This document shows, in pieces, positions 1 through 8,461 of a stretch of DNA of 41,350 nt (its first letter is position 1; each line of letters begins with the position of its first letter). A program made the position numbers and the translations under genes. The notes beneath the pieces are model-generated. The model was not told the DNA's origin. It did not search any database and worked only from the letters and a program-made list of their open reading frames with translations. Source of the stretch: an uncultured Bacteroidales bacterium (GTDB taxonomy: Bacteria; Bacteroidota; Bacteroidia; Bacteroidales; UBA932); the NCBI GenBank assembly GCA_944323345.1, contig CALUSC010000015.1:1-41350 (forward strand). The letters are read 5' to 3'.

Positions 1-20
1 TTTTTAAACTTGCGTTTATT

Positions 21-239
21 TTATTTGTACCTGAATGAAATTCTTCCTTTAGTCAAATCGTAAGGTGACATTTCGACCCTGACCCTGTCTCCAGGAAGAA
101 TTTTGATATAATGCATTCTCATCTTGCCTGAGATGTGAGCCAGAATCACATGGCCGTTTTCCAGCTCGACCTTAAACATTGCGTTCGGAAGCGTTTCAAT
201 GATTACGCCTTCCTGTTCTATTGCTGACTGTTTCGGCAT
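21..239 (-). CDS. infA: translation initiation factor IF-1
   Basis: IF-1 binds the 30S A site during initiation. The 72-residue product has the family's usual length and is a single S1/OB-fold domain, with recognisable blocks [16 protein letters not shown] near the N terminus, [17 protein letters not shown] in the middle and YDLTKGRI near the C terminus. It lies 12 bases after map on the same strand and is the last gene of the ribosomal run before the window edge. In relatives rpmJ and rpsM follow, but those would be outside the window. The identification is by sequence recognition and is very secure. Confidence 0.97.
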   Translation of the reverse strand: MPKQSAIEQEGVIIETLPNAMFKVELENGHVILAHISGKMRMHYIKILPGDRVRVEMSPYDLTKGRISFRYK

Positions 240-251
240 TCAAATATCACT

Positions 252-1028
252 TTAAAATTCAACACCAGACTTTTCAATATAATCAAAGGTAGACAGTACT
301 TCGGGGGCGCCTTTCCGGACAACAACCGTAAGTTCGAAATGTGCTGATTTCCTGTGGTCCGCAGTATGTACTTCCCAACCATTTTTAGCTAAGTACACGT
401 TGCGGGTACCCGCATTGATCATAGGTTCGATACAGATCGTCATCCCGTCGATCAGCCTTGGGCCGCTGCCCATCTTGCCGTAATTCGGGACTCCCGGATT
501 CTCATGCATGTGCTTGCCGATACCATGACCTTCAAGCTCACGGACAACCGAAAATCCGAACGATTCCGCATACGATTGCACCGCGTGTCCTATATCGCCT
601 ATCCTGTTCCCGTCCACTGCTTTCTCTATACCTTTATACAAAGACTCCTTGGTGACATCCAGAAGTTTCCGGGTCTCTGCATCTACTTCCCCGACAGGGA
701 AAGTATATGCAGAATCACCGTTGTAGCCTTTATATAACGTACCGCAATCCACCGAAACTATGTCACCTTCCTTAAGCACATAACCTGAAGGAAAGCCGTG
801 GACTACGACATCATTTACAGAAATACAGAGAGCAGCGGGAAAGCCTTCATAACCTAAGAAGCTCGGTATAGCTCCGTTGTCTCGGATAAAGGTCTCTGCC
901 AGCCTATTCAACTCAAGAGTTGTCACACCAGGGGCGACAGCCTTACCGACCTCAGCCAATGTCTTTGAAACGAGAATGGCATTCTCGCGCATCAGCGCTA
1001 TCTCTTCTTCTGTCTTTGGCCTTACCAT
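252..1028 (-). CDS. map: type I methionine aminopeptidase
   Basis: This enzyme removes the initiator methionine from new proteins. The 258 residues form one pita-bread fold. The dinuclear metal ligands of the family can be placed at D94 (SVDCG), D105 (NGDSA), H168 (EGHGIG), E201 (IEPM) and E232 (HFELTV), and the substrate-binding H77 is in VVHGFP. There is no N-terminal zinc-finger extension, so it is the compact type Ia form. It sits between secY and infA, the usual order at the end of the Bacteroidota spc operon, 20 bases after secY. Confidence 0.97.
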   Translation of the reverse strand: MVRPKTEEEIALMRENAILVSKTLAEVGKAVAPGVTTLELNRLAETFIRDNGAIPSFLGYEGFPAALCISVNDVVVHGFPSGYVLKEGDIVSVDCGTLYKGYNGDSAYTFPVGEVDAETRKLLDVTKESLYKGIEKAVDGNRIGDIGHAVQSYAESFGFSVVRELEGHGIGKHMHENPGVPNYGKMGSGPRLIDGMTICIEPMINAGTRNVYLAKNGWEVHTADHRKSAHFELTVVVRKGAPEVLSTFDYIEKSGVEF

Positions 1029-1048
1029 ATTCCAATGACCTGTTGAAA

Positions 1049-2386
1049 TTACATTCCAGAGCGCCCTTTCAGACGGCCGGTCTTCATCAGACCGTCATAG
1101 TGACGCATCAGCAAATGACTCTCGATCTGCTGGAGAGTATCCAGAACGACACCGACAAGGATCAGCAGCGAAGTACCGCCGTAGAAACTTGCAAACTGGT
1201 TGTTCACGCCCAACAGCATGGCAAATGCCGGCAGGATGGCGATCAGAGCCAGGAAAATGGAGCCCGGAAGAGTTACTCTCGACATAATTGAGTCAAGATA
1301 CTCGACAGTCTTCTTTCCCGGTTTCACACCAGGGATAAACCCTCCGTTTTTCTTCATATCTTCCGCCATCATGGTAGGATTTACCGTGACCGCAGTATAG
1401 AAATATGTGAAAATCACAACGAGAAGTCCGAATATGAGATTATACCAGAAACCGGTATAGTTGCTTAAAGTCGCAGCAAGTCCTCTTGTAGCATCGAACT
1501 GAGAGAAGATCAGCGGGAAAAGCATCAGCGCCTGGGCGAAGATTATAGGCATGACGCCCGCAGCGTTGATCTTCATCGGAATGTACTGACGAACTCCGCC
1601 GTACTGTTTGTTGCCGACTATTCTCTTTGCGTACTGTACCGGAACTTTCCTTACGCCCTGGACAAGAGCGATGGCGGCTACGAATACGAAGAACAGAATG
1701 ACGAGTTCCACGATAAGAAGCAGCACGCCTCCGGCAGTATTGTTCACTTTCTCTCCGATTTCAGCTGTAAGGGCATAAGGGAGACGGGCGATGATACCGA
1801 CCATGATTATGAGCGATATACCGTTTCCGATACCTCTGTCCGTAATCCTTTCGCCGAGCCACATCACGAACATCGTTCCGCCTATAAGAATTATGGTGGA
1901 GACAAAGTTGAACATGAAGTTGCTCCAGCCGAGGTTATGCACAGCCAGGAACGCACTTTCAGGAATCTGATTGTGAAGAGCCGCCATATAGGCAGGACCC
2001 TGGATAGCGAGAATGGCGATGGTCAGATATCTTGTCAGCTGATTCATCTTTCTTCTTCCGCTCTCGCCTTCCATCTGAAGTTTCCTGAAATAAGGCACGA
2101 AAACGCCAAGAAGCTGGATGACGATTGATGCCGAAATGTACGGCATCACACCCAGCGCAAAAATTGAAGCATTGCCGAAGGCACCTCCAGAGAACATGTT
2201 GAGAAGACCTACGAGACCTTCCTGGGTATTGTCCTGAAGATTTGCCAGCTGTGCGGAGTCTATTCCCGGCAGCACGATGAATGAACCGAGACGATAAACC
2301 AGCAGCAAAAGAATCGTATACACGATCCTCTTGCGCAGTTCTTCAATTTTGAAGATGTTCTTTATAGTCTGTATAAACTTCTTCAT
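1049..2386 (-). CDS. secY: preprotein translocase subunit SecY
   Basis: SecY is the membrane channel of the Sec translocon. The 445-residue protein has about ten hydrophobic segments starting with RKRIVYTILLLLVYRLGSFI, the plug-region sequence GLLNMFSGGAFGNASIFALG, and the cytosolic loops RKVPVQYAKR and GVKPGKKTVEYL that contact the ribosome and SecA. The length is normal. Its ATG overlaps the rplO stop by one base (TAATG), which suggests translational coupling. Confidence 0.97.
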   Translation of the reverse strand: MKKFIQTIKNIFKIEELRKRIVYTILLLLVYRLGSFIVLPGIDSAQLANLQDNTQEGLVGLLNMFSGGAFGNASIFALGVMPYISASIVIQLLGVFVPYFRKLQMEGESGRRKMNQLTRYLTIAILAIQGPAYMAALHNQIPESAFLAVHNLGWSNFMFNFVSTIILIGGTMFVMWLGERITDRGIGNGISLIIMVGIIARLPYALTAEIGEKVNNTAGGVLLLIVELVILFFVFVAAIALVQGVRKVPVQYAKRIVGNKQYGGVRQYIPMKINAAGVMPIIFAQALMLFPLIFSQFDATRGLAATLSNYTGFWYNLIFGLLVVIFTYFYTAVTVNPTMMAEDMKKNGGFIPGVKPGKKTVEYLDSIMSRVTLPGSIFLALIAILPAFAMLLGVNNQFASFYGGTSLLILVGVVLDTLQQIESHLLMRHYDGLMKTGRLKGRSGM

Positions 2387-2838
2387 TATTTCTCGATTGT
2401 AGTTGCAGTTCCACCCTGAGCTTCAATCTTGGCAACGGCACTCTTGGAGAATGCATTGGCTGAAACCTCAAGTTTTGCAGTAAGATCCCCGTTACCGAGA
2501 ACTTTTACCAGAGCCGTCTTGGAAACGATACCGTGCTGCTTCAGAAGCTCTACATCGATAGATGTCACACCGAGTTTCTCGGATATGGCCTGAAGTGCGG
2601 CAACATTCACCGGAACATACTCTATTCTGTTGATATTATTGAAGCCGAACTTAGGAAGACGCCTCTGGATAGGCATCTGACCGCCTTCGAATCCAAGTTT
2701 ACGGGAATAACCGGAACGAGCCTGGGCACCTTTGTGACCACGGGTGGAAGTACCACCATGCCCTGAACCCTCACCACGGCCGATTCTCTTCTGTCTACCT
2801 CTGGAACCTTCTGCAGGTTTTAATTCATGCAATTTCAT
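2386..2838 (-). CDS. rplO: 50S ribosomal protein L15
   Basis: L15 is a late-assembling large-subunit protein. The 150-residue product has the diagnostic basic, glycine-rich N-terminal extension (MKLHELKPAEGSRGRQKR followed by a GRGEGSGHGGTSTRGHKG block) and a globular C-terminal part with KLEVSANAFSKSA. It lies between rpmD and secY, as in most bacteria, and its stop codon overlaps the secY start. Confidence 0.97.
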   Translation of the reverse strand: MKLHELKPAEGSRGRQKRIGRGEGSGHGGTSTRGHKGAQARSGYSRKLGFEGGQMPIQRRLPKFGFNNINRIEYVPVNVAALQAISEKLGVTSIDVELLKQHGIVSKTALVKVLGNGDLTAKLEVSANAFSKSAVAKIEAQGGTATTIEK

Positions 2839-2854
2839 TTCTCGATCCTCCTAT

Positions 2855-3034
2855 TTAAATTTCCTCTACTTTAACAAGGTGGAGAACCTTCTGAACCATA
2901 CCCTGTGTAATAGGCGTAAGCTCTACTTCTACGGACTGGTTCAACTTATGGATACCGAGGCTCTGGAGATTTGCAATCTGCCTCTTGGTCGCTCCGTTCT
3001 TGCTCTTGATTTGGGTTATCTTGATTTTTGCCAT
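2855..3034 (-). CDS. rpmD: 50S ribosomal protein L30 (59 aa)
   Basis: This small gene fills the gap between rpsE and rplO. I translated it by hand: the product begins MAKIKITQIKSKNGATKRQ, contains LQSLGIHKLNQSVEVE and GMVQKVLHLVKVEE, and is 59 residues long, the normal size for bacterial L30. The helix and strand pattern and the G-I-H-K-L-N block match L30 (usual form GLRKMN). The stop TAA is at 2855-2857 and the ATG at 3032-3034, 13 bases after rpsE. The position in the spc order is exactly right. Confidence 0.95.
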   Translation of the reverse strand: MAKIKITQIKSKNGATKRQIANLQSLGIHKLNQSVEVELTPITQGMVQKVLHLVKVEEI

Positions 3035-3047
3035 TTCTTCGTCCTCC

Positions 3048-3566
3048 TTAACCTTTAAATACTCTGCTCATAGGAATACCGCGAAGTCCGGCAATAGTGT
3101 AGGCATCCCTCATTTCCACCAATGCGGCAACAGTAGCCTTCACCAGATTGTGAGGATTTGACGAACCCTTGGATTTGGCCAGGACATTCTGGATACCTAC
3201 AGACTCGAATACGGCACGCATTGCACCACCGGCCTTTACTCCGGTACCCGGAGCTGCAGGTTTCATGAATACCCTTGCGCCACCGAATTTGGCTTCCTGC
3301 TCATGAGGAATGGTCTTGTTGAGAACCGGCACCTTCACCAGATTCTTCTTTGCATCCTCTATGCCTTTTGAAATCGCTGTAGTCACTTCGTTTGCCTTTC
3401 CAAGACCATAACCTACAACGCCGTTCTCGTCACCGACCACAACAATGGCAGCAAAGCTGAAGTGACGACCACCCTTGGTAACCTTTGTCACTCTCTTGAC
3501 CGCTACCAGTCTGTCTTTAAGTTCAAGATCAGAAGTCTTTACTCTTTTAACATTTGTATTTGCCAT
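3048..3566 (-). CDS. rpsE: 30S ribosomal protein S5
   Basis: S5 is a decoding-site protein that affects translational accuracy. The 172 residues carry the N-terminal dsRBD-like S5 domain ([20 protein letters not shown], then [16 protein letters not shown]) and the C-terminal domain with [14 protein letters not shown] and the [16 protein letters not shown] block. The length is normal. It lies between rplR and rpmD with gaps of a few bases, so it is within the spc transcription unit. Confidence 0.97.
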   Translation of the reverse strand: MANTNVKRVKTSDLELKDRLVAVKRVTKVTKGGRHFSFAAIVVVGDENGVVGYGLGKANEVTTAISKGIEDAKKNLVKVPVLNKTIPHEQEAKFGGARVFMKPAAPGTGVKAGGAMRAVFESVGIQNVLAKSKGSSNPHNLVKATVAALVEMRDAYTIAGLRGIPMSRVFKG

Positions 3567-3570
3567 AGTC

Positions 3571-3933
3571 TTAGAATATTAGGCCACCTTCACGGGCAGC
3601 TTCAGCCAAACTTTTAACTCTACCATGATAAAGATATCCCCCACGGTCAAATGAGATGGTGGTAATACCTTTTGCTATACTGCGCTCTGCTATGGCTTTG
3701 CCTACCAAAGCGGCCGCTTCCTTACCTGACTTGCCTTTGCATTCTGCAGCAAGAGCCTTGTCGTTCGATGCAGCTGAAACCAGAGTTATGCCCTTCGTAT
3801 CATCTACGACCTGAACATAAATCTGCTTGTTGCTTCTGAAAACAACCATCCTAGGCCTCTCAGCAGTACCATTGACAACCTTGCGGATACGGTAATGAAT
3901 TCTTTTTCTTCTTTCTATTTTATTCAATGCCAT
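3571..3933 (-). CDS. rplR: 50S ribosomal protein L18
   Basis: L18 binds 5S rRNA in the central protuberance together with L5. The 120-residue product shows the basic N terminus ([16 protein letters not shown]), [20 protein letters not shown], and the conserved C-terminal block [20 protein letters not shown]. The length is normal. It lies 14 bases after rplF and 4 bases before rpsE. Confidence 0.97.
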   Translation of the reverse strand: MALNKIERRKRIHYRIRKVVNGTAERPRMVVFRSNKQIYVQVVDDTKGITLVSAASNDKALAAECKGKSGKEAAALVGKAIAERSIAKGITTISFDRGGYLYHGRVKSLAEAAREGGLIF

Positions 3934-3947
3934 AACTCAATCTCCTA

Positions 3948-4508
3948 TTATTTAGCACCTGCTGACTTACCGGCCTTGCGGCGAATCTGCTCACCGACAA
4001 ATCTGATACCCTTACCCTTGTACGGTTCAGGCTTACGCAGAGAACGTATCTTGGCGGCAACCTGGCCAATGAGCTGCTTGTCGATGCTCTTCAGCACGAG
4101 GACAGGGTTCGCGCCTTTCTTCACAGGCTCTGCCTCACCTTTCACTTCTGCAGGAAGCATGAAATGAACATCGTGGGAGAAACCGAGTGAGAACTCAAGG
4201 ATCTGGCCTTTGACGTCCACACGATAACCTACACCGATAAGTTCCTGTTTGATAGTATATCCTTCTGAAACTCCGACCACCATGTTATGGATAAGCGCAC
4301 GGTAAAGACCGTGAAGCGAACGGTGTCTTGGAAGATCGGTAGGACGGGTCAATTTAACTTCATTTCCCTCTACGGTCACAGTAATGTCGGAGTCAACCTT
4401 CTGGCTGAGCTCACCGAGAGGTCCTTTAACCTTGACAACGTTGCCAGGGAGCACCTCGACGGTGACTTTGGCAGGAAGGTGTACAGGCAATTTACCAATT
4501 CTTGACAT
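3948..4508 (-). CDS. rplF: 50S ribosomal protein L6
   Basis: L6 lies near the GTPase-associated centre of the 50S subunit. The 186-residue protein begins MSRIGKLPVHLPAKVTVEV and has the two tandem L6 domains; the second ends with the signature KIRSLRKPEPYKGKGIRF. The tail is basic. The length is normal and the gene order (rpsH-rplF-rplR) is canonical. Confidence 0.97.
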   Translation of the reverse strand: MSRIGKLPVHLPAKVTVEVLPGNVVKVKGPLGELSQKVDSDITVTVEGNEVKLTRPTDLPRHRSLHGLYRALIHNMVVGVSEGYTIKQELIGVGYRVDVKGQILEFSLGFSHDVHFMLPAEVKGEAEPVKKGANPVLVLKSIDKQLIGQVAAKIRSLRKPEPYKGKGIRFVGEQIRRKAGKSAGAK

Positions 4509-4526
4509 TATTCGATACTTTATAGA

Positions 4527-4922
4527 TTAATATACATAACATAAAACCTCGCCGCCGACATTCAGCTCTTTGGCTTCCTTGTCAGTGATGACTCCCTTAG
4601 AAGTGGATACGATGGCTATTCCGAGTCCGTTGAGCACTCTCGGCATAGTCTCCACACCTGCATATTTCCTGAGACCCGGCTTTGACACGCGCTCGATCTT
4701 CTTGATAGCGGCAGTCTTGGTCTGAGGATGATACTTGAGGGCGATCTTGATAGTGTTTACAGGCTGTCCTTCCACTACCTTGTAGCTGAGGATGTAACCT
4801 TTTTCGCAAAGGATTTTTGTGATGGCCAGCTTCATCTTGGATGACGGGATCTCTACGATCTTTTTTCCGGCCAGATACGCATTGCGTACCCTTGTAAGAT
4901 AATCTGCGATTGGATCAGTCAT
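4527..4922 (-). CDS. rpsH: 30S ribosomal protein S8
   Basis: S8 binds the central domain of 16S rRNA and in some bacteria also represses the spc operon. The 131 residues begin MTDPIADYLTRVRNAYLAG and end with the conserved block STSKGVITDKEAKELNVGGE followed by VLCYVY. The length is normal. The gap to rpsN upstream, 4923-5001, is about 80 bases, the longest within this cluster, and I see no separate promoter or clear hairpin in it. Confidence 0.97.
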   Translation of the reverse strand: MTDPIADYLTRVRNAYLAGKKIVEIPSSKMKLAITKILCEKGYILSYKVVEGQPVNTIKIALKYHPQTKTAAIKKIERVSKPGLRKYAGVETMPRVLNGLGIAIVSTSKGVITDKEAKELNVGGEVLCYVY

Positions 4923-5001
4923 TTCTTTTCTGTTTTAAGAACCGGCACATATCCATGTGCCCGATATCCATTATTATTAATATTAAATGTATAGTCTCTT
5001 G

Positions 5002-5271
5002 TTACCAGCTTGCCTTCTTTACGCCCGGAATGAGACCGTTGCTGGCCATCTCACGGAACTGGATACGGCTGATACCGAACAGACGCATATATCCCTTTGG
5101 TCTTCCAGTGAGAGAACAGCGGTTGTGCATCCTGCAAGGGCTGGAATTCTTAGGGAGCTTGTCAAGTGCCACCCAGTCTCCCGCCTCTTTGAGGGCCTTC
5201 CTCTTTTCAGCGTATTTGGCAACTAATTTCGCGCGTTTTACTTCGCGTGCTTTCATAGATTCTTTTGCCAT
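5002..5271 (-). CDS. rpsN: 30S ribosomal protein S14 (zinc-free type)
   Basis: S14 is in the 30S head. The 89-residue length and the sequence ([20 protein letters not shown] at the start; [20 protein letters not shown] in the middle; [18 protein letters not shown] at the end) mark the longer form that lacks the two CXXC zinc pairs of the 61-residue type. It follows rplE by 12 bases, as expected for the spc order. Confidence 0.97.
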   Translation of the reverse strand: MAKESMKAREVKRAKLVAKYAEKRKALKEAGDWVALDKLPKNSSPCRMHNRCSLTGRPKGYMRLFGISRIQFREMASNGLIPGVKKASW

Positions 5272-5283
5272 ACCAGTTCTCCT

Positions 5284-5886
5284 TTAGTTGTTATTCTTTT
5301 TGAAAGGCAGACCGAATTCACGCAGGAGCGCGTGTGCTTCCTCATCCGTCTTTGCTGTTGTTACGAAAGTGATTTCCATTCCGAGAATCCTGGATATCTT
5401 GTCGATGTCGATTTCAGGGAAGATAATCTGCTCTTTCACTCCGAGTGTATAGTTTCCTCTTCCGTCCATCTTCTCGGAAATACCGTTGAAGTCTCTGATA
5501 CGAGGGAGGGATACACGGATAAGCCTCTCCAGGAATTCATACATCTTGGTAGCGCGGAGTGTGACTTTCACGCCGATAGGATTTCCCTTACGGAGTTTGA
5601 AGTTGGAGATATCCTTTCTGGAAAGGGTAGCCACAGCTTTCTGTCCCGCAATGGCAGTAAGTTCCTGCTGGGCGTTCTCCACGAGCTTCTTGTCGTTCGT
5701 CGCATCGCCGACACCCTGGTTTATAGTAATCTTGACAAGCTTCGGAACCTGCATCACCGTAGTGTAAGAGAATTCCTTCATCAGCTTGGGAACGATCTCG
5801 TCCTTGTATAATTTCTTCAGTGTCGGAACATATCCTGCAGGTATTGCAGTGTCCACAACCTCTGCTGTCTTCTTAGTCTTTGCCAT
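5284..5886 (-). CDS. rplE: 50S ribosomal protein L5
   Basis: L5 binds 5S rRNA and contacts the P-site tRNA. The 200-residue product contains [38 protein letters not shown], and the signature [20 protein letters not shown]. It is about 15 residues longer than the typical protein because of an N-terminal extension ([18 protein letters not shown]) before the usual start region [10 protein letters not shown]. The ATG overlaps the rplX stop by one base (TAATG), which supports the upstream start. Confidence 0.96.
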   Translation of the reverse strand: MAKTKKTAEVVDTAIPAGYVPTLKKLYKDEIVPKLMKEFSYTTVMQVPKLVKITINQGVGDATNDKKLVENAQQELTAIAGQKAVATLSRKDISNFKLRKGNPIGVKVTLRATKMYEFLERLIRVSLPRIRDFNGISEKMDGRGNYTLGVKEQIIFPEIDIDKISRILGMEITFVTTAKTDEEAHALLREFGLPFKKNNN

Positions 5887-6203
5887 TATTTTATCTCCTC
5901 TCCAGATTTTTTAGAATAACGGACTTTCTTTCCATCCACGAACTTGTAGCCGATTCTTGTCGGACCTCCCTTCGCAGGGTCGACGAGCTGAAGATTGGAA
6001 ATGTGTACTCCCGCCTCTTGTTTAACAATACCTCCTTGAGGATTCTTAGGATTCGGTTTGGTATGCTTGCTTACCATGTTGACACCTTCCACGATAACGC
6101 GGTCCTTGTCACGAATCACCTCAAGCACCTTGCCGGTCTTTCCCTTGTCATTTCCGGCATTGACATAGACTGTATCGCCTTTCTTGATATAAAATTTCTT
6201 CAT
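5886..6203 (-). CDS. rplX: 50S ribosomal protein L24
   Basis: L24 is an assembly-initiator protein of the 50S subunit. The 105-residue product has the N-terminal KOW motif ([20 protein letters not shown]), then [20 protein letters not shown] and a C-terminal block ending [12 protein letters not shown]. The length is normal. It is coupled to rplE through a TAATG overlap. Confidence 0.97.
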   Translation of the reverse strand: MKKFYIKKGDTVYVNAGNDKGKTGKVLEVIRDKDRVIVEGVNMVSKHTKPNPKNPQGGIVKQEAGVHISNLQLVDPAKGGPTRIGYKFVDGKKVRYSKKSGEEIK

Positions 6204-6214
6204 AATGATTTCAA

Positions 6215-6580
6215 TTAAAGGACCTCAGGTGCCAGTGAAACGATTTTCATATAATTCTCACGAAGTTCCCTTGCGACCGGGCCGAAAATACGTGTTCCAC
6301 GGACCTCACCCTGGTTGTTGAGAAGAACGCAAGCATTGTCATCGAAACGGATATACGAACCGTCAGGTCTGCGTATCTCCTTCTTTGTGCGGACTACTAC
6401 AGCCTTGGATACTGAACCTTTCTTGGCATCCCCACCCGGGATTGCACTTTTCACGGCAACGACGATCTTGTCGCCTACCCTAGCATAACGGCGGCGGGTA
6501 CCACCCAGCACACGGATGCAAAGGACTTCCTTCGCACCGCTGTTGTCTGCCACCTGTAAACGTGTTTCCTGCTGTATCAT
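6215..6580 (-). CDS. rplN: 50S ribosomal protein L14
   Basis: L14 lies at the subunit interface (bridge B8). The 121-residue protein shows [20 protein letters not shown] at the start, the L14 signature [19 protein letters not shown], and [14 protein letters not shown] near the end. The length is normal. It is 2 bases after rpsQ and 11 bases before rplX. Confidence 0.98.
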   Translation of the reverse strand: MIQQETRLQVADNSGAKEVLCIRVLGGTRRRYARVGDKIVVAVKSAIPGGDAKKGSVSKAVVVRTKKEIRRPDGSYIRFDDNACVLLNNQGEVRGTRIFGPVARELRENYMKIVSLAPEVL

Positions 6581-6582
6581 TG

Positions 6583-6837
6583 TTATTTAACTTTTTCTAC
6601 AATTTCTACTAATCTCCACTTCTTGGTCTTGCTCAACGGACGGGTTTCCATGATGCGGACCGTATCGCCCTCGCTGCACTCGTTCTTTTCATCGTGAGCT
6701 ACGAACTTGGTGGTCTTCTTTACGAACTTGCCGTAAATAGGATGCTTTTCTTTAGTTGCTACCGCAACAACGATAGACTTGTCCATCTTGTTGCTGACCA
6801 CGATTCCTATCCTTTCCTTACGAAGATTTCTTTCCAT
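6583..6837 (-). CDS. rpsQ: 30S ribosomal protein S17
   Basis: S17 is a primary 16S rRNA-binding OB-fold protein. The 84-residue product contains [38 protein letters not shown] and [20 protein letters not shown], all typical of the family. It lies between rpmC and rplN. Confidence 0.97.
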   Translation of the reverse strand: MERNLRKERIGIVVSNKMDKSIVVAVATKEKHPIYGKFVKKTTKFVAHDEKNECSEGDTVRIMETRPLSKTKKWRLVEIVEKVK

Positions 6838-6849
6838 CGGACTGAGTTT

Positions 6850-7044
6850 TTAGTTCTGTTTTTCCTTTTCTGCCAGAATGGTAATCATTCTTGCAATGTC
6901 CCTTCTGGTCTTAGCTATTTTAGACGTATCCTCTATAGGAGAAATCGTGTGATTTATCTTCATGGTGTCAAGAGCAGCCTTCTCGGCCTCGATACGGTCG
7001 CGCAGATCGCTGATTGACATTTCGCGTATTTCAGATGCTTTCAT
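6850..7044 (-). CDS. rpmC: 50S ribosomal protein L29
   Basis: L29 is near the polypeptide exit tunnel and contributes to the docking site for trigger factor and SRP. The 64 residues form the expected helical hairpin (MKASEIREMSISDLRDRIEA and a C-terminal KIAKTRRDIARMITILAEKE). The position after rplP is canonical and the length is normal. Confidence 0.96.
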   Translation of the reverse strand: MKASEIREMSISDLRDRIEAEKAALDTMKINHTISPIEDTSKIAKTRRDIARMITILAEKEKQN

Positions 7045-7058
7045 TTTTTCTCCTTTAA

Positions 7059-7478
7059 TTATTCAACATAATCTCTACGTACGACAAACTTTGTAGTGAC
7101 CGGAAGTTTCTGGGCACCGAGGCGGAGAGCCTCTTTTGCGATTTCCATAGGAACACCTTCAGCCTCGATAAGTACACGCCCTGGAGTAACCGGACATACG
7201 AAGCCCTCAGGGTTACCCTTACCTTTACCCATTCGCACTTCGGCAGGCTTCTTCGTATAAGGCTTGTCCGGGAAAATCCTGATCCAGATCTTACCCTCAC
7301 GCTTCATATAACGCACAACAGCCTGACGCGCAGCCTCGATCTGGCGGCCGGTAAGCCAGCAATTTTCCAGTGTCTTGATGCCGAATGAACCGAACACAAG
7401 CTGGTTGCCCCTCTGGGCAAGGCCTTTCATGCGGCCTTTCTGCTGCCTTCTAAATTTTGTTTTCTTCGGTTGTAACAT
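7059..7478 (-). CDS. rplP: 50S ribosomal protein L16 (first gene of this ribosomal run)
   Basis: L16 shapes the A site of the 50S subunit. The 139-residue protein shows [20 protein letters not shown], the L16 signatures [20 protein letters not shown] and [20 protein letters not shown], and a normal length. In nearly all bacteria rpsC lies directly upstream. Here the upstream 300 bases are non-coding and hold a promoter, then a gene on the opposite strand. rplP therefore starts this operon, which is unusual. Confidence 0.97.
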   Translation of the reverse strand: MLQPKKTKFRRQQKGRMKGLAQRGNQLVFGSFGIKTLENCWLTGRQIEAARQAVVRYMKREGKIWIRIFPDKPYTKKPAEVRMGKGKGNPEGFVCPVTPGRVLIEAEGVPMEIAKEALRLGAQKLPVTTKFVVRRDYVE

Positions 7479-7565
7479 TGTCTATTACTTTTAAAAATTT
7501 ATTTCTGATTCCTAAATAATTGAGTATCAGCTGGTTGGGCGGACTTATCCTCAATTAAGGGACTG

Positions 7566-7595
7566 CAAAGATAGTCAATTTTTCTGAATTGCAAA
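7566..7595 (-). promoter_or_regulatory. promoter of the rplP-infA operon
   Basis: On the minus strand a -33 box TTTG (7592-7595) and a -7 box TATCTTTG (7566-7573) are 18 bases apart, a full match to the Bacteroidota primary-sigma consensus TTTG/TAnnTTTG. Transcription would begin near 7559, giving an untranslated leader of about 80 bases before rplP. No other minus-strand gene lies upstream, so this promoter probably drives the whole ribosomal run. Confidence 0.75.
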
Positions 7596-7718
7596 TATTT
7601 TTTCAATAAAAAACCAACATTTTCGACCAATATTATGAATAGTTAAAATCGGGAAAATCATATAGTTATGAATCATGTTAAAAAATATTTGCCTGCATTT
7701 TCGACCGCAGACGCAGAG

Positions 7719-7748
7719 TTCGGATTGCAAGTATTTTTTATAAATTTG
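7719..7748 (+). promoter_or_regulatory. promoter of the DUF4294 gene
   Basis: A -7 box TAAATTTG (7741-7748) matches TAnnTTTG, with a near-consensus -33 box TTCG (7719-7722) 18 bases upstream. The start would fall around 7755, about 23 bases before the ATG at 7778. It is divergent from the rplP promoter. Confidence 0.6.
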
Positions 7749-7777
7749 CGCCCTGGATACGAAAATCCCGCGAGGGC

Positions 7778-8461
7778 ATGGGAAAAAGATTCAATACAAA
7801 AGCCAAATACCTGACAATCTGTCTGCTGTCTGCCGTATTCATCCGGACGGCAGCGGAAACACGGGCCCAGACCCCGGAAAGCATGTACATGCACTTCAGG
7901 GTAGAAGGCCGCGATACAGTGTTCACGGACGAGCTGCCGCCGGCCAGAGTATATTCGAAACTGCCCAGACAGAAAGGCCGCGAATGGCGAAAGTACTACA
8001 GACTCGTCCACAACTTCAGCAAGACATATCCATACGCCCTGGCAGCGAGACATCTTGTACACGAAGTGGACAGTACGATAGCTGCCGACAACCTGAAAAG
8101 AGGCAAACGCGACAAATACATAAACCGGATGCAGAAACAGCTGTTCGACGATTTCGAACAGCCGATGAGGAACCTGACGGTATCGCAGGGTGCACTCCTG
8201 ATGAAACTCATTGACCGGGAGGTCGGAAAATCCTCATACCTTATAATAAAGGACTATAAAAACGGCATGGCCGCAGGATTCTGGCAGGGAATCGCCAAGA
8301 TTTTCGGAACGGACCTGAAAAAGCCTTACGACCCGGACGGCGAAGACAGACCGATAGAAGAACTCGTGGAACTCTGGGACACAGGACAGTTCGAAGGCCT
8401 TTACTTCTCCCTGTTCTGGAAATTCCCTCCTGAAATGGAAATCCCGTCGAAATACAGGTAA
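7778..8461 (+). CDS. DUF4294 family secreted protein
   Basis: The function is unknown; the family is Bacteroidota-specific. The 227-residue protein has a signal peptide (KYLTICLLSAVFIRTAAETRAQ), then the DUF4294 core: KYYRLVHNFSKTYPYALAAR, a basic stretch RGKRDKYINRMQKQLFDDFE, LTVSQGALLMKLIDREVGKS, and a C-terminal part ending near FWQGIAKIFGTDLKKPYDPD. The last 61 bases overlap the 3' end of the lpxH-like gene on the other strand, so both C termini are encoded by the same DNA. It is a single-gene transcription unit that faces away from rplP. Confidence 0.85.
   Translation: MGKRFNTKAKYLTICLLSAVFIRTAAETRAQTPESMYMHFRVEGRDTVFTDELPPARVYSKLPRQKGREWRKYYRLVHNFSKTYPYALAARHLVHEVDSTIAADNLKRGKRDKYINRMQKQLFDDFEQPMRNLTVSQGALLMKLIDREVGKSSYLIIKDYKNGMAAGFWQGIAKIFGTDLKKPYDPDGEDRPIEELVELWDTGQFEGLYFSLFWKFPPEMEIPSKYR

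Noticed and set aside
4923-5001. 79-base gap between rpsN and rpsH as a separate regulatory region
   Set aside because: I found no TAnnTTTG box and no hairpin with a T-run in it. It may hold an S8-binding RNA site, but I cannot support that from sequence.
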